A DNA stretch of 64,000 nt, from contig CACKPV010000002.1 in NCBI GenBank assembly GCA_902602185.1, positions 274,506 to 338,505 on the forward strand. The letters are read 5' to 3'. This DNA comes from an uncultured SAR86 cluster bacterium. Its GTDB lineage: Bacteria > Pseudomonadota > Gammaproteobacteria > Magnimaribacterales > D2472. The notes under the pieces are model-generated. The model worked only from the letters and a program-made list of their open reading frames with translations. It was not told the origin of the DNA and ran no database searches. A program made the position numbers and the translations under genes. Positions within the stretch are counted from its first letter, which is position 1. Every line of letters begins with the position of its first letter. Shown here one piece after another: positions 30,705 through 41,150 of the stretch.

Positions 30705-31412
30705 TTATTTTTTCTTTGATAAATATAAACCAATTTCGAATAGAATCCACATTGGTATTGCTAAAAATAATTGCGATAGAACATCTGGTGGAGTCAATAG
30801 ACTGGCAGTTATAAAAAATAAGATAACTATAAACGGTCTTGTCTTTCTAAGGGCTTCTTTAGAAGTTATTCCAGTCCGTACAAGTAAAAAAGTCAAAACT
30901 GGGACTTGGAATGAAATCCCAAAACCGAAGACTAATTTTAATAAAAATTGTACATATTGACTGATATCAGTCATCACAGTTACTGAACTTGGAGCAGAAC
31001 TTATAAAAAAATTAAGAAGAAGGGGAGCAACAATTAAAAAAGCAAATGCTATTCCAATTATGAAAAGAGATAATGAGCAAGTAATTAATGGCAAAACAAA
31101 GCTTTTCTCCTCTGCATAAAGACCTGGACTTACATATGACCATAACTCAAAAAAAGCATATGGAAGCACAACAAGAAAGCTTAAACTTAATACCAACTTT
31201 AAAGGTACAAAAAATGGTGAAGTTACTCCAGTTGCAATTAAGGAAGAATTCTGCCCGAATGAAGTAATTATTGGCTCTGAGAAAAAATTATAAATTTGCT
31301 CTGAAAAAGGAATTAAGACAATAAAAATAATAAAGAGAACAAAAAATACTCTCAAAACTTTGATTCTTAATTCATGCAAGTGATCAAAAACTGAATTATT
31401 TTTTTCCATCAT
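30705..31412 (-). CDS. tatC: Sec-independent translocase TatC
   Basis: HLHELRIKVLRVF, six TM helices, SPGLYAEEKSFVLP. Confidence 0.94.
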   Translation of the reverse strand: MMEKNNSVFDHLHELRIKVLRVFFVLFIIFIVLIPFSEQIYNFFSEPIITSFGQNSSLIATGVTSPFFVPLKLVLSLSFLVVLPYAFFELWSYVSPGLYAEEKSFVLPLITCSLSLFIIGIAFAFLIVAPLLLNFFISSAPSSVTVMTDISQYVQFLLKLVFGFGISFQVPVLTFLLVRTGITSKEALRKTRPFIVILFFITASLLTPPDVLSQLFLAIPMWILFEIGLYLSKKK

Positions 31413-31635
31413 CTTTTTCTATTTCTCTTAATCTATTTTCATTAAAAACATCTTTTATAATTTCATCCGCATTAATTTCATCTTTGATTTCCGAAGAAAT
31501 ATCTTCAAATTGCCTTTTAATATCAGAAGAAGTTCGAATAAAAAATTTAAATAAATTTGGCCATTGCTCTTTCCTAACTAAAAAAATAGCTAAAAGAACT
31601 ATTAGTAAAATTTCTGGAAGACCTATTTGTAACAA
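31396..31635 (-). CDS. tatB: Sec-independent translocase TatB
   Basis: GLPEILLIVLLAIFLVRKEQWPNLFKFFIR; between tatA and tatC. Confidence 0.85.
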   Translation of the reverse strand: MLQIGLPEILLIVLLAIFLVRKEQWPNLFKFFIRTSSDIKRQFEDISSEIKDEINADEIIKDVFNENRLREIEKDDGKK

Positions 31636-31638
31636 AGT

Positions 31639-31806
31639 TTAGAGATTATTATTTTGGTCATTTGGCTCATCTTCTTTAACTGATTTTTTAAAACCCTTGA
31701 TACCAGCTCCAATATCAGAGCCAAGTGATCTAAGTTTCTTTCCACCAAAGATTAGAACAACTACCAAGAGAATGGCAATGATTTCCCATGGACCTAAATT
31801 AAACAT
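31639..31806 (-). CDS. tatA: Sec-independent translocase TatA (55 aa; absent from the supplied ORF track)
   Basis: Manual translation: MFNLGPWEIIAILLVVVLIFGGKKLRSLGSDIGAGIKGFKKSVKEDEPNDQNNNL, the TatA consensus. Confidence 0.93.
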   Translation of the reverse strand: MFNLGPWEIIAILLVVVLIFGGKKLRSLGSDIGAGIKGFKKSVKEDEPNDQNNNL

Positions 31807-31841
31807 ATGGCTATATTACCCTTTTTATCAGCAATTATAAA

Positions 31842-33341
31842 TTAGATGGTTAGAAAACTAAAAATTGCAACTACAAGTATGGAGATAACAAGAAGGATTT
31901 GCATAAACCTAACTGATTTTATTTTATTTTCTAGATTTATCATTAACTCTTTGTTACTCATAGAAGATTTATTAATATTCCGAATATCATCCACTAATTC
32001 TTGAACCATAATAGGAGCATCTTTAATCTTATTTAAAATTTCATCTTTGTTTTCTAGTACATATTTTTTAATGTTTATAGGATCAAATTGATTCCTTAAC
32101 CATTGCTCAATATAGGGTTCTGCTAACCCCCAAAAATTAAGTTTAGGATAAATCTGTCTACCCATCCCCTCAATATGAATGAGAGTTTTCTGGAGTAGCA
32201 CTAGAGATGGTTGCACTGACAATCCATAAGGTTTAGTGCTTTCGAATAAATAAATTAGAAGACTCCCAAATTCAATCTCAGAAAGAGGTTTTTCTAGGAT
32301 CGGCTCTAAACATGCTCTTAAAGTATTTTCTAGATCGATGGGGTTAGTCGTGACATCAACCCACTCAGCATTAATAAAGAGTTTTGCAAGATTTTGATAT
32401 TTTCTCTTAATTACAGCTTGCAACATTCTTGCAAGAGTATATCTTTCTTCATTACTTAAACTTCCAGCAATAGCACAATCTACTGCTACATAGCCATTAT
32501 TGATAACATTATTTTTATCAACAAAGATATTTCCTGGATGCATGTCAGCATGAAAAAAATTATCTCGAAATACTTGATCTAAAAATATCTGTACTCCGTT
32601 TTCAGCAAGTGCTTTTTTATTAATTCCAGCTTTTTCAAGTTCGTCAATCTCTGTGCAAGGAATTCCATAGATTTCCTCCAGAACTAGTACTTTGGAGGTA
32701 GTAAAATCCCAGTATACCTTTGGAATATACAGAATATCTGAATCTCTAAAGTTTTCTCTGGTTAGATTGGTATTTGCTGCTTCTAGTTTAAGATCGAGCT
32801 CTTTCATGATTGTACTTTCATAATCCTCCACCACTTTGTTAATATTTAGTCTCTCAGAATCCTTAAAAAAGACACTTATTAACTTGGAAACAGATCGCAA
32901 AAGTCTAAGATTCTTTTTGACTTCAGAGTTAATGTTTGGTCTGAGGATTTTGACAATTACTTTTTCTTTATTGTTAATAAGTTTAGCTCTGTGAACTTGT
33001 GCTAAAGATGCCGCAGCAAAAGGTTTTGGTTCAAACTCTGAAAAAACTTCATTCAATTCACATCCAAGCTCTTTTTTAAGAATTTCTGCAGAGAGGTTTG
33101 AGTTAAAAGGTGTACATTGATCAGTGAGTTTTTGTAATTCTTTCGCAACCTTATATGGAATTACATCGGTTCTTGTAGATAATAGTTGACCAAATTTAAT
33201 AAACATTGGACCAAGAGATTCAAGGGTTTTTCTTAATCTTGTTCCATATTCTTGCGAATCTTTTTTCTTTACGAATAGTTTAAACTTAAGACTGTAGAAA
33301 GAAATCTTTAAACTACCAAATATTATATTAATAACAGTCAA
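31842..33341 (-). CDS. ubiB: ABC1/UbiB atypical kinase (ubiquinone biosynthesis)
   Basis: LGPMFIKFGQLLSTRTDVIP, AAASLAQVHRA, FFHADMHPGNIFV. Confidence 0.94.
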   Translation of the reverse strand: MTVINIIFGSLKISFYSLKFKLFVKKKDSQEYGTRLRKTLESLGPMFIKFGQLLSTRTDVIPYKVAKELQKLTDQCTPFNSNLSAEILKKELGCELNEVFSEFEPKPFAAASLAQVHRAKLINNKEKVIVKILRPNINSEVKKNLRLLRSVSKLISVFFKDSERLNINKVVEDYESTIMKELDLKLEAANTNLTRENFRDSDILYIPKVYWDFTTSKVLVLEEIYGIPCTEIDELEKAGINKKALAENGVQIFLDQVFRDNFFHADMHPGNIFVDKNNVINNGYVAVDCAIAGSLSNEERYTLARMLQAVIKRKYQNLAKLFINAEWVDVTTNPIDLENTLRACLEPILEKPLSEIEFGSLLIYLFESTKPYGLSVQPSLVLLQKTLIHIEGMGRQIYPKLNFWGLAEPYIEQWLRNQFDPINIKKYVLENKDEILNKIKDAPIMVQELVDDIRNINKSSMSNKELMINLENKIKSVRFMQILLVISILVVAIFSFLTI

Positions 33342-34081
33342 CTTGCCTTTTCTCCAACATGTATTGCAACAATGCCATTACTTAAATTATAAAAATGGCA
33401 AGATTTAAAACCAGTATCGATCATCATATTTTTTAGAGTCTCTTGATCAGGATGTACCCTGATTGATTCAACTAAATATTTATAACTATCTTTATCAGAG
33501 GCAATAAGCTCTCCCATTTTTGGAAGTATATTAAATGAATACCAGTCATAAACCTGACTAAAAAACTGATTTGTTGGTTTGGAGAATTCCAGAATTAGTA
33601 ATTTTCCATCTGGTTTTAAGCATCTATATATTTCTTTTAAGCCTGAATCTTTGTCTACAAAGTTCCTTAATCCAAAGCCAATCGTTATGACATCAAAATG
33701 ATTATCATTGAACGGTAGCATTTCGCCATTCAAGGAACAGAAGTCTGCATTTTTAAAAAAATTTTCATTTACCGACCTTTTTTTCCCTTCACTCAACATT
33801 TCATAATTAATATCTCCGATGGTAACTGTGGCATTAGGAAAATTACTAAGAATTTCTTTTGCTATATCTCCAGTTCCTCCAGCTAGATCTAGGATTTGAC
33901 TATGCTCTTGAATACCTGCTAGTTCAATTAAAATCTTTTTCCACATTCTATGCAGTCCAAATGACATGACATCATTCATGATGTCATAGTTAGTGGCAAC
34001 GGAAGAAAAAACAGAATTTACACGCCCTTTTTTTTCATCACTAGAAATACTTTCAAAACCAAAATGTGTTTTCTTATTCAT
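33338..34081 (-). CDS. ubiE: Ubiquinone/menaquinone methyltransferase
   Basis: VATNYDIMNDVMSFGLHRMWKK, LDLAGGTGDIA, ITIGFGLRNFVD. Confidence 0.95.
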   Translation of the reverse strand: MNKKTHFGFESISSDEKKGRVNSVFSSVATNYDIMNDVMSFGLHRMWKKILIELAGIQEHSQILDLAGGTGDIAKEILSNFPNATVTIGDINYEMLSEGKKRSVNENFFKNADFCSLNGEMLPFNDNHFDVITIGFGLRNFVDKDSGLKEIYRCLKPDGKLLILEFSKPTNQFFSQVYDWYSFNILPKMGELIASDKDSYKYLVESIRVHPDQETLKNMMIDTGFKSCHFYNLSNGIVAIHVGEKAS

Positions 34082-34958
34082 TATTTATAAAATCTAAAAA
34101 ATTATTGTATCTGCTTGTAGCAATTTTATTTGTTTTCAAACCTAATTGAACTGCACAATTTTTTTCATCAATGTGTTTACAATCAGAAAATTTGCAGTTT
34201 TTAGAGGCTTCGTTTATCTCCCAAAACGCTGAAAGAATATCTATTTTCTTTATGTTTGATATATCAAGATCTCGAGTTCCCGGAGAATCTATTATTTCAA
34301 TATTTTTTTCAACTGAATATAAGGAAGAAATTGAGGTTGTATGAAGACCCCTAGATTTTTTTAAAGATTGTGTTTTTAAACTTTTACCTGTTAGCTTTGA
34401 GGTTATTGTTGATTTACCTGCTCCAGATTTACCTACAAAAATAGTACTTTTCATGGCAATGAAATTTTTTAACTTTTCAATACCACCTCCCTCTTTTGCT
34501 GAAATCTCAACTATGTTTACCCCTAATGTTTCATACAAATCAAGTTTGCCTGAGTAATCTTTGGAATAAGTTTGATCAGATTTGTTTGCTACGATAAAAG
34601 CAGATAAATTTGAAGCATTAGCTAGGACAAGCCATTTATCGATGAACCTTCTTGGTGTTTCTGGTATTGGAGAGCAAATAATGCCAATATGAGTTAAGTT
34701 AGCCGCATAAGTTTTTACAGATCCTTTTAAAAACCTTTTAAGGGCAGATCGTCTCTTATGTCTTTTGACAATTTTACCTTTGATTTCAGAACTATCATTT
34801 ATTACATCAATTTCTACTTCGTCACCAACTACAATATCTAGTTTTTTTGGAGTAAGACAAGGGATATTCATATCTCCTAACCTAACCATGCATGAGTTTG
34901 AGTAAAATTCAATCACTCTAGCAGTTTGAACTTTTTCCATATAGAGCACAAAATACAC
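34074..34958 (-). CDS. rsgA: Ribosome small subunit GTPase RsgA
   Basis: Circularly permuted GTPase: NKSD...FVGKSGAGKSTITSKL, DSPGTRDL, C...DCKHIDEKNC. Start may be the Met at ~34940. Confidence 0.92.
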   Translation of the reverse strand: MYFVLYMEKVQTARVIEFYSNSCMVRLGDMNIPCLTPKKLDIVVGDEVEIDVINDSSEIKGKIVKRHKRRSALKRFLKGSVKTYAANLTHIGIICSPIPETPRRFIDKWLVLANASNLSAFIVANKSDQTYSKDYSGKLDLYETLGVNIVEISAKEGGGIEKLKNFIAMKSTIFVGKSGAGKSTITSKLTGKSLKTQSLKKSRGLHTTSISSLYSVEKNIEIIDSPGTRDLDISNIKKIDILSAFWEINEASKNCKFSDCKHIDEKNCAVQLGLKTNKIATSRYNNFLDFINNE

Positions 34959-34981
34959 TATAGTGATTAATTTACAAAGTT

Positions 34982-35530
34982 ATGAAAGTTAAGAAGTCAA
35001 ATAAAAATCTTGTCTGGATTGATCTGGAAATGACCGGATTAAATCCTAAAGAAGAAAGGATTATTGAAATTGCTACAATTGTTACCGATTCAAACTTAAA
35101 TATTCTCGATGAAGGGCCAAACATCGCAATAAAACAAGACAAAAAGTTCTTAGATGGCATGGACGAGTGGAATACCACGCAACATACTTCGTCAGGACTG
35201 TTAGACTCTGTTCTTCAAAGTGTTGTAAGCACAAGAGAAGCAGAAATTGAAACTCTTGAATTTATTTCCAAATATGTTGGAAGAGGAAAATCTCCAATGT
35301 GTGGAAATACTGTTTCTCATGACAGAAGGTTTTTGATTGAATACATGCCTGAGCTGGAGGCTTATTTTCATTATAGGCACATAGATGTTTCATCTGTAAA
35401 AGAATTGGTTGTAAGGTGGATGAATCAGGCTCAATCTTTTAGTAAGAGCAGCAACCACCGTGCCCTTGATGACATTAAAGACTCAATCAATGAGTTAAAG
35501 CATTACAAGAACCTTATTTTTAAGGAATAA
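34982..35530 (+). CDS. orn: Oligoribonuclease
   Basis: LVWIDLEMTGLNPKEERIIEIATIVTD, GNTVSHDRRFL, HRALDDIKDSI. Confidence 0.95.
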   Translation: MKVKKSNKNLVWIDLEMTGLNPKEERIIEIATIVTDSNLNILDEGPNIAIKQDKKFLDGMDEWNTTQHTSSGLLDSVLQSVVSTREAEIETLEFISKYVGRGKSPMCGNTVSHDRRFLIEYMPELEAYFHYRHIDVSSVKELVVRWMNQAQSFSKSSNHRALDDIKDSINELKHYKNLIFKE

Positions 35531-35574
35531 TATTTAGATTTTCTTCGGCTGGTTATTTTATATAAAATAAAACC

Positions 35575-35721
35575 ATGGGAATATTTAAATTATTTCTGCT
35601 TATTTTATCTATAGTCATAACAATTTACCTTTGTGTGATTTTTATTGCCATGGCAAATGACGTAAGAGCAATAAGAAAGAAATTAGTCTCAAGCTCTGAA
35701 ACATCAAAGCAAAAGAAGTAA
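35575..35721 (+). CDS. Putative 48 aa single-TM small protein
   Basis: Manual translation: MGIFKLFLLILSIVITIYLCVIFIAMANDVRAIRKKLVSSSETSKQKK; TM plus basic tail. No clear ribosome binding site. Confidence 0.45.
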   Translation: MGIFKLFLLILSIVITIYLCVIFIAMANDVRAIRKKLVSSSETSKQKK

Positions 35722-35725
35722 AAAA

Positions 35726-36052
35726 TTAGTCACTCTTTTTTGTTGGTTGAATGTTGAGAGGAAAAGGCTTCACTTCGGTCAAACCTTTTTTGATTTTAGC
35801 TTCTCCATGTTTATCAACTTCATCAATCCGTTGAATTGAAGCTATTGGGATAAAACTTTTTTTCACTTTTTTGAATTCATTCTTAAGTTTCTCTGAACTA
35901 GGATCAACTACTAGTTGGTCATCACTACCAAAGATAAATTCTTCAACTTCCAAGAAGGCATACATATCACTTTGGTAGATATTTTTTGCAAAAATTTCAT
36001 AAACTTCACCCAATTGGATAAATAAAATTTTATAAACTTTTTCTTTTTTCAT
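35726..36052 (-). CDS. DUF1820 family protein
   Basis: YKILFIQLGEVYEIFAKNIYQSDMYAFLEVEEFIFG pattern. Confidence 0.75.
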   Translation of the reverse strand: MKKEKVYKILFIQLGEVYEIFAKNIYQSDMYAFLEVEEFIFGSDDQLVVDPSSEKLKNEFKKVKKSFIPIASIQRIDEVDKHGEAKIKKGLTEVKPFPLNIQPTKKSD

Positions 36053-36102
36053 CTAATGCTATTTATTTTCTTAAGTTTATAATAAACCCCTTAAAATATA
36101 CT

Positions 36103-37428
36103 ATGGCTAAAAAATTATTTATAAAGACACATGGCTGTCAGATGAATGAATATGATTCTGATAAAATTGCCGATTTAATGCAAACAGAAGAAGACTTTGT
36201 ATTAGTAGATAATGAAAAAGATGCAGATCTTCTTGTATTAAACACTTGCTCTATCAGAGAAAAAGCACAAGAAAAAGTCTTTCATCAAATTGGCAGATGG
36301 AGAAAAATAAAAGATGTAAAACCGGATATAAAAATTGCAATTGGTGGATGCGTAGCCTCACAAGAGGGTGAAAATATTATTAAACGTGCACCAGCAGTAG
36401 ATATTGTTTTTGGACCTCAAACACTTCATAAATTGCCATCTCTTTACAAAAAAGAAGATCAGACTTTATCTTCCCAAGTTGATATCTCATTTCCAAAACT
36501 AGAAAAGTTTGAATCAATGCCCTCTCCTGAGACTTCAGAAGCATCTGCGTTTGTTTCAATTATTGAAGGATGTAATAAATATTGTTCGTTTTGTGTGGTT
36601 CCTCATACCCGCGGGCATGAAGTTTCTCGAAGTGTAGAAGATATTCTTAATGAAGTATCAGCATTGGCAGATCAAGGTGTCAGAGAAATTCATTTTTTAG
36701 GCCAGAATGTTAATAATTTTAAGGGAACCTTTAGAGGAGAAAAATCTTCACTCGCAAGACTTATAGAATTAACTGGTAAAGTTGAGAATATTAAAAGAAT
36801 TAGATTTACAACAAGTCACCCCCATGAATTTAAAGATGATTTAGTTGATGTTTATGGCAAAGTACCTGAACTTGTTAGTCATGTACATCTTCCAGTTCAA
36901 AGTGGCTCTGATAGAATTTTAAAATTAATGCGGAGGCGCTATAGTGCAGAAAAATATATGAATCTTGTGGAAAGGATCTTAGATGTAAGACCTGACATGC
37001 GCTTTTCGTCAGACTTCATTGTTGGATTCCCTGGAGAGACAGATCATGATTTTGAACAAACAATGAACCTGATTAATCAGGTTAAGTTCGATGAGTCCTT
37101 CAGTTTTATTTACAGTCCTAGACCTAATACTCCTGCAGCTGAAATGCAAGATGAAATAGATCATGATATAAAAAAAGAGAGACTCAATATTTTACAAAAT
37201 CGTCTCAGTCAGCTTGCCTTTGATTACAGTAGAAAAATGGTCGGCACCAATCAAGAGTGCTTGGTAATGGGTGTTTCAAAAAGAGATCCTGGTCAACTTC
37301 AGGCTAGAACTATTTGTAATAAGGTTGTAAACTTTTCTTCAACAGATACTAGTTTGATAAAACAGATTACAAATATTCACATAGTTGACGCATTACCAAA
37401 TTGTTTAAGAGGAGCATTACAAAATTAA
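36103..37428 (+). CDS. miaB: tRNA-2-methylthio-N6-dimethylallyladenosine synthase
   Basis: KTHGCQMNEYDSDKI, radical SAM CNKYCSFC, TRAM-like C-terminus. Confidence 0.96.
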   Translation: MAKKLFIKTHGCQMNEYDSDKIADLMQTEEDFVLVDNEKDADLLVLNTCSIREKAQEKVFHQIGRWRKIKDVKPDIKIAIGGCVASQEGENIIKRAPAVDIVFGPQTLHKLPSLYKKEDQTLSSQVDISFPKLEKFESMPSPETSEASAFVSIIEGCNKYCSFCVVPHTRGHEVSRSVEDILNEVSALADQGVREIHFLGQNVNNFKGTFRGEKSSLARLIELTGKVENIKRIRFTTSHPHEFKDDLVDVYGKVPELVSHVHLPVQSGSDRILKLMRRRYSAEKYMNLVERILDVRPDMRFSSDFIVGFPGETDHDFEQTMNLINQVKFDESFSFIYSPRPNTPAAEMQDEIDHDIKKERLNILQNRLSQLAFDYSRKMVGTNQECLVMGVSKRDPGQLQARTICNKVVNFSSTDTSLIKQITNIHIVDALPNCLRGALQN

Positions 37429-37443
37429 TGTCAAAAGTTATTA

Positions 37444-38394
37444 ATGTCTAGACAAGACACTTCTCCTTCAAAGTTATCCTTAAACCCCCCAGATGCGAAT
37501 GTAATGGTTCGATTTGTGGGTGAGCTTAATGGAAATTTAAAATTTATTGAAAAAAAACTAAATGTCCAAATTTTTCAAAATGGTAACAATCTTTCCATTC
37601 AGGGAGACGGTTCCAATGTGGAAAAAGCTTATGATGCACTTCAAAAACTTTACACAGAAGCTGGGAAGGGATTAGAAATAACCCAAGAAATATTGCATCT
37701 TTGTTTGCAAGAAGATCAATCTGACGATACAAACCAAATAAAAACCCCAAGAAAAGTCATAAAACCAAGGACTAAGAATCAAAAAGTTTATCTTGAAAAT
37801 ATGAGTAACTATGAAATAAACTTTGGCATTGGTCCAGCAGGAACAGGTAAAACATACCTTGCGATGGCTCAAGCTATTGACTATTTACTTAATAAGAAAG
37901 TAGAAAAGATCATTTTGATAAGACCTGCAGTTGAGGCTGGAGAAAAACTGGGTTTCCTTCCAGGTGATTTGTCTCAAAAGGTCGATCCATATTTGAGACC
38001 ACTTTATGATGCTATGTATGCAATGCTTGGCTTTGATAAAGCTGAAAGGTTGATGGATAGAGAAATTATTGAGATTGCTCCTCTAGCATATATGAGAGGA
38101 AGGACCCTAAGTAATTCATTTATCATTATGGATGAGGGGCAAAATACAACAAAAGAACAAATGAAAATGTTTCTAACAAGAATGGGCTTTAATTCATTTG
38201 CAGTTATAAATGGTGACCTTACACAAATTGATTTACCAAATAGGAACCATTCAGGACTTAGAGATGCCCTAGAAATTCTTAAGGGAACTGAAGGAATTGG
38301 TTTTACTTTATTTAGTTCTAGAGATGTTATCAGGCATCCATTAGTAAAAAAAATAGTAGATGCTTATGATAGACAAGGAGAGAATAAGAGTTGA
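37444..38394 (+). CDS. PhoH-like ATPase
   Basis: FGIGPAGTGKTYLAMAQA, IIMDEGQNTTKEQMKMFLTRMG; syntenic with miaB and ybeY. Confidence 0.94.
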   Translation: MSRQDTSPSKLSLNPPDANVMVRFVGELNGNLKFIEKKLNVQIFQNGNNLSIQGDGSNVEKAYDALQKLYTEAGKGLEITQEILHLCLQEDQSDDTNQIKTPRKVIKPRTKNQKVYLENMSNYEINFGIGPAGTGKTYLAMAQAIDYLLNKKVEKIILIRPAVEAGEKLGFLPGDLSQKVDPYLRPLYDAMYAMLGFDKAERLMDREIIEIAPLAYMRGRTLSNSFIIMDEGQNTTKEQMKMFLTRMGFNSFAVINGDLTQIDLPNRNHSGLRDALEILKGTEGIGFTLFSSRDVIRHPLVKKIVDAYDRQGENKS

Positions 38395-38846
38395 CCTTAA
38401 ATATTTCAGATCCTAATAACTATCTCGACAAGGAAATAGAATCAAAATTAGATCATATAGTGAATTATGTTTTAGAGAGTGAGTCTAAATCTAAAAGTGA
38501 AATAAACTTGATGATATGTTGTGAACAAGAGATGACAAAACTTAACAAAAATTTTCGAAACATAGATGATGCCACAAATGTTCTTGCGTTTGAGAGCCCA
38601 AATGAAAATCATATTTTTCAAACTAAAGAACTGGGAGATTTAGCTATTTGTTATCCATTAGTTGCCAAAGAGGCAAAGCAACAGCTCAAGACTAAAAATG
38701 ATCATCTTTGTCATTTATTGGTGCATGGTATTTTGCATATCTTGGGACTTGACCATAAAGTTGATAAGGATAGACTGATAATGGAAGACACAGAAATAAA
38801 CTACCTAAAAAAATTCAATATTCAAAATCCATATATTATTAAATGA
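38391..38846 (+). CDS. ybeY: rRNA maturation endonuclease YbeY
   Basis: HLLVHGILHILGLDH zinc motif, NFRNIDDATNVLAFE. Confidence 0.93.
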   Translation: MTLNISDPNNYLDKEIESKLDHIVNYVLESESKSKSEINLMICCEQEMTKLNKNFRNIDDATNVLAFESPNENHIFQTKELGDLAICYPLVAKEAKQQLKTKNDHLCHLLVHGILHILGLDHKVDKDRLIMEDTEINYLKKFNIQNPYIIK

Positions 38847-39688
38847 ATAATAACCAAGAAAATAATAGAGATGATTCCCCATCTTTGTTAAAAAGAATCA
38901 GAAGTTTTTTTAGAAATACTTTATTTTTAAGACCTAGAAACTTAGAGGATGTTTCTGAAGTCTTGGAAAACTCTTTATCTTCGGACATTATTGATGATTT
39001 TGCATTTTCAATTGCAGAAAAGGCAATTCATTTGAGGTCTATAACAATCAAAGAAATAATGGTTCCAAGGGTAGAAATGGTTACACTTGATATAAATAGT
39101 GACCCCCAAGAGTTACTAGACCAGGTTATTCAGTCTGGGCATTCAAGATATCCAGTTTTAAATTTAGAAAAGAAATCGGTTGAAGGTTTATTACTTGCAA
39201 AGGATTTACTTCCTATCTTAAGAAAAGATAAACAAATTGAGATTAAAGATTTACTAAGAGAGGCAAAAGTTGTTCCTGAAACTAAAAAAGCTGATTCTTT
39301 ATTGGATGATTTTAAAAGAGACAAATCACATTTAGCAGTTGTAATTGATGAATATGGTGAGATTTGTGGCTTAGTAACAATTGAAGATATTTTAGAGGAG
39401 TTGGTTGGAGAGATTGAAGATGAGCATGACATTGATGAAAATGATTTAGTTCAAGTTTCAGAGACAGAATATATAGCCGATGCAAGAATTGAGATAGATG
39501 AATTTGAAAGAAAATTCGGACTTGATTTGAACGAGAGTGGTGTTGAAACTTTAGGCGGTTTAATTACTAAAAAACTCGATGCACTTCCCAAAGTTGGGAA
39601 TATTGTACATATTGGAGAAATTGAATTAGTTGTCACTGCTGCAGATAAAAGAAAAATTAAAAAAATTGGAATTAATCTCAAAAATTAA
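38843..39688 (+). CDS. CBS-domain CorC/YbeX-type protein
   Basis: TIKEIMVPRVEM, GHSRYPVLN, VIDEYGEICGLVTIEDILEELVGEIEDEHD. Confidence 0.92.
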   Translation: MNNNQENNRDDSPSLLKRIRSFFRNTLFLRPRNLEDVSEVLENSLSSDIIDDFAFSIAEKAIHLRSITIKEIMVPRVEMVTLDINSDPQELLDQVIQSGHSRYPVLNLEKKSVEGLLLAKDLLPILRKDKQIEIKDLLREAKVVPETKKADSLLDDFKRDKSHLAVVIDEYGEICGLVTIEDILEELVGEIEDEHDIDENDLVQVSETEYIADARIEIDEFERKFGLDLNESGVETLGGLITKKLDALPKVGNIVHIGEIELVVTAADKRKIKKIGINLKN

Positions 39689-41150
39689 GAAAGATAATAT
39701 TTTTCTCCCTTTTTTATTTGGACTTATTGGTATTCTAGCTTTTGAACCGTTTGGCATAAAATTTTTATTATTTTTAAGTTACGGTTATTTATTTTATAAA
39801 CTTACTTACCAAGAAAAAAACATAAGTTTCAAAACTAAAATCTCAACCTTAATCTCTTGGTTTATAGGCCACTGGTTGATTGGAACTTCATGGATAATAG
39901 TGAGTATTTACTATTATGGAAATACAGGTTTTGCCGTTTCTATTATTTTATTTTTATTATTATGCTGTGCTTGTTTTGTGTTCTACTTTTCACCCTTTTT
40001 ACTTCTAAAATTTTATAAAAAGAAATATCCTTTTAAAGCATTACTTTTGTTTATATCAGTTCTTACTTTAATTGAATTAGGTAGAAATTTTTTTCTTGGT
40101 GGTTTTCCTTGGCTAAGACCAGGAATTATTTTTAATGAATCCATTTTAAGTTTTTTACTACCAGTTATTGGAACAACTGGAGCTTCGTTTTTGTTTTATT
40201 TTTTATGCTTTATTTTTATTAGATATATAAAAATCAATATCTACTCATTGATTGTTTTAATTCTCTTTGGAACTATGTTTCAAAATAATTATTATACGAA
40301 AATAGATAATGAAAATTTAACTAAAGTAAATTTTTCTTTGGTTCAACCTTCTACAGACCCTTTCACTAAATATGATCCAAAACATTTATTGTCAGTTGAG
40401 GAGACACTGATCAATTTAAGTAAAAGTGTTCCAAGTAACTCAGAATTTATTGTTTGGCCTGAAGCCCCTTTGCCTTATCCTAATTCAGACTTAAGATTTT
40501 TAAACATAATAAAACAACTAAAAAAACCCTTAGTTACTGGAACTTGGACATACAGTGGTGACAATCTACATAATTCAATTCTTTCTACATCGGACAATAA
40601 CCTTTACAACAAGGTAAAACTTGTCCCTTTTGGTGAATATATCCCTTTTGAAAGAATCCTAAGGGGACTAATAGATTTTTTTGATCTTCCTATGTCCCAG
40701 GTAAGACCAGGAAAAAATAACATTACAAGTTTAAAGGTTGGAGATTACATTTTTAGCCCATTTATATGCTTTGATATAAGTTTTGAGAATTTATTTAGAA
40801 AGAATATTGACAAAAGTTCCTTATTTGTAATTAATGCTTCTAATGATTCATGGTTTGGCAATTCAATAGGGCCATATCAACATTTAGAAATTTTAAAAAC
40901 TCGAGCAAATGAAAATAAAATTTTTATACTTAGAGCAACCAACGATGGAATATCAGCTGTTATATCTAATAAAGGAACAATTGTTGATAAAATTGAAAAA
41001 GGTGAAAGTACTGTTTTAAATTCTTATGCGTACACAGGAACAGAGCGCAGCTTTTATAATCTTTTTGGTTATTATATTGTATTTATAGTAATGTTTTTCT
41101 GCTTAATTATAAATTTTGATACAATTAAAAGAATTTATGAAAGTAATTAA
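39630..41150 (+). CDS. lnt: Apolipoprotein N-acyltransferase
   Basis: Multi-TM N-terminus plus nitrilase domain (VWPEAPLP, LVPFGEYIPFE, PFICFDISFE, NASNDSWFG). Start uncertain because it overlaps the preceding CDS. Confidence 0.92.
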   Translation: MSLLQIKEKLKKLELISKIKKDNIFLPFLFGLIGILAFEPFGIKFLLFLSYGYLFYKLTYQEKNISFKTKISTLISWFIGHWLIGTSWIIVSIYYYGNTGFAVSIILFLLLCCACFVFYFSPFLLLKFYKKKYPFKALLLFISVLTLIELGRNFFLGGFPWLRPGIIFNESILSFLLPVIGTTGASFLFYFLCFIFIRYIKINIYSLIVLILFGTMFQNNYYTKIDNENLTKVNFSLVQPSTDPFTKYDPKHLLSVEETLINLSKSVPSNSEFIVWPEAPLPYPNSDLRFLNIIKQLKKPLVTGTWTYSGDNLHNSILSTSDNNLYNKVKLVPFGEYIPFERILRGLIDFFDLPMSQVRPGKNNITSLKVGDYIFSPFICFDISFENLFRKNIDKSSLFVINASNDSWFGNSIGPYQHLEILKTRANENKIFILRATNDGISAVISNKGTIVDKIEKGESTVLNSYAYTGTERSFYNLFGYYIVFIVMFFCLIINFDTIKRIYESN

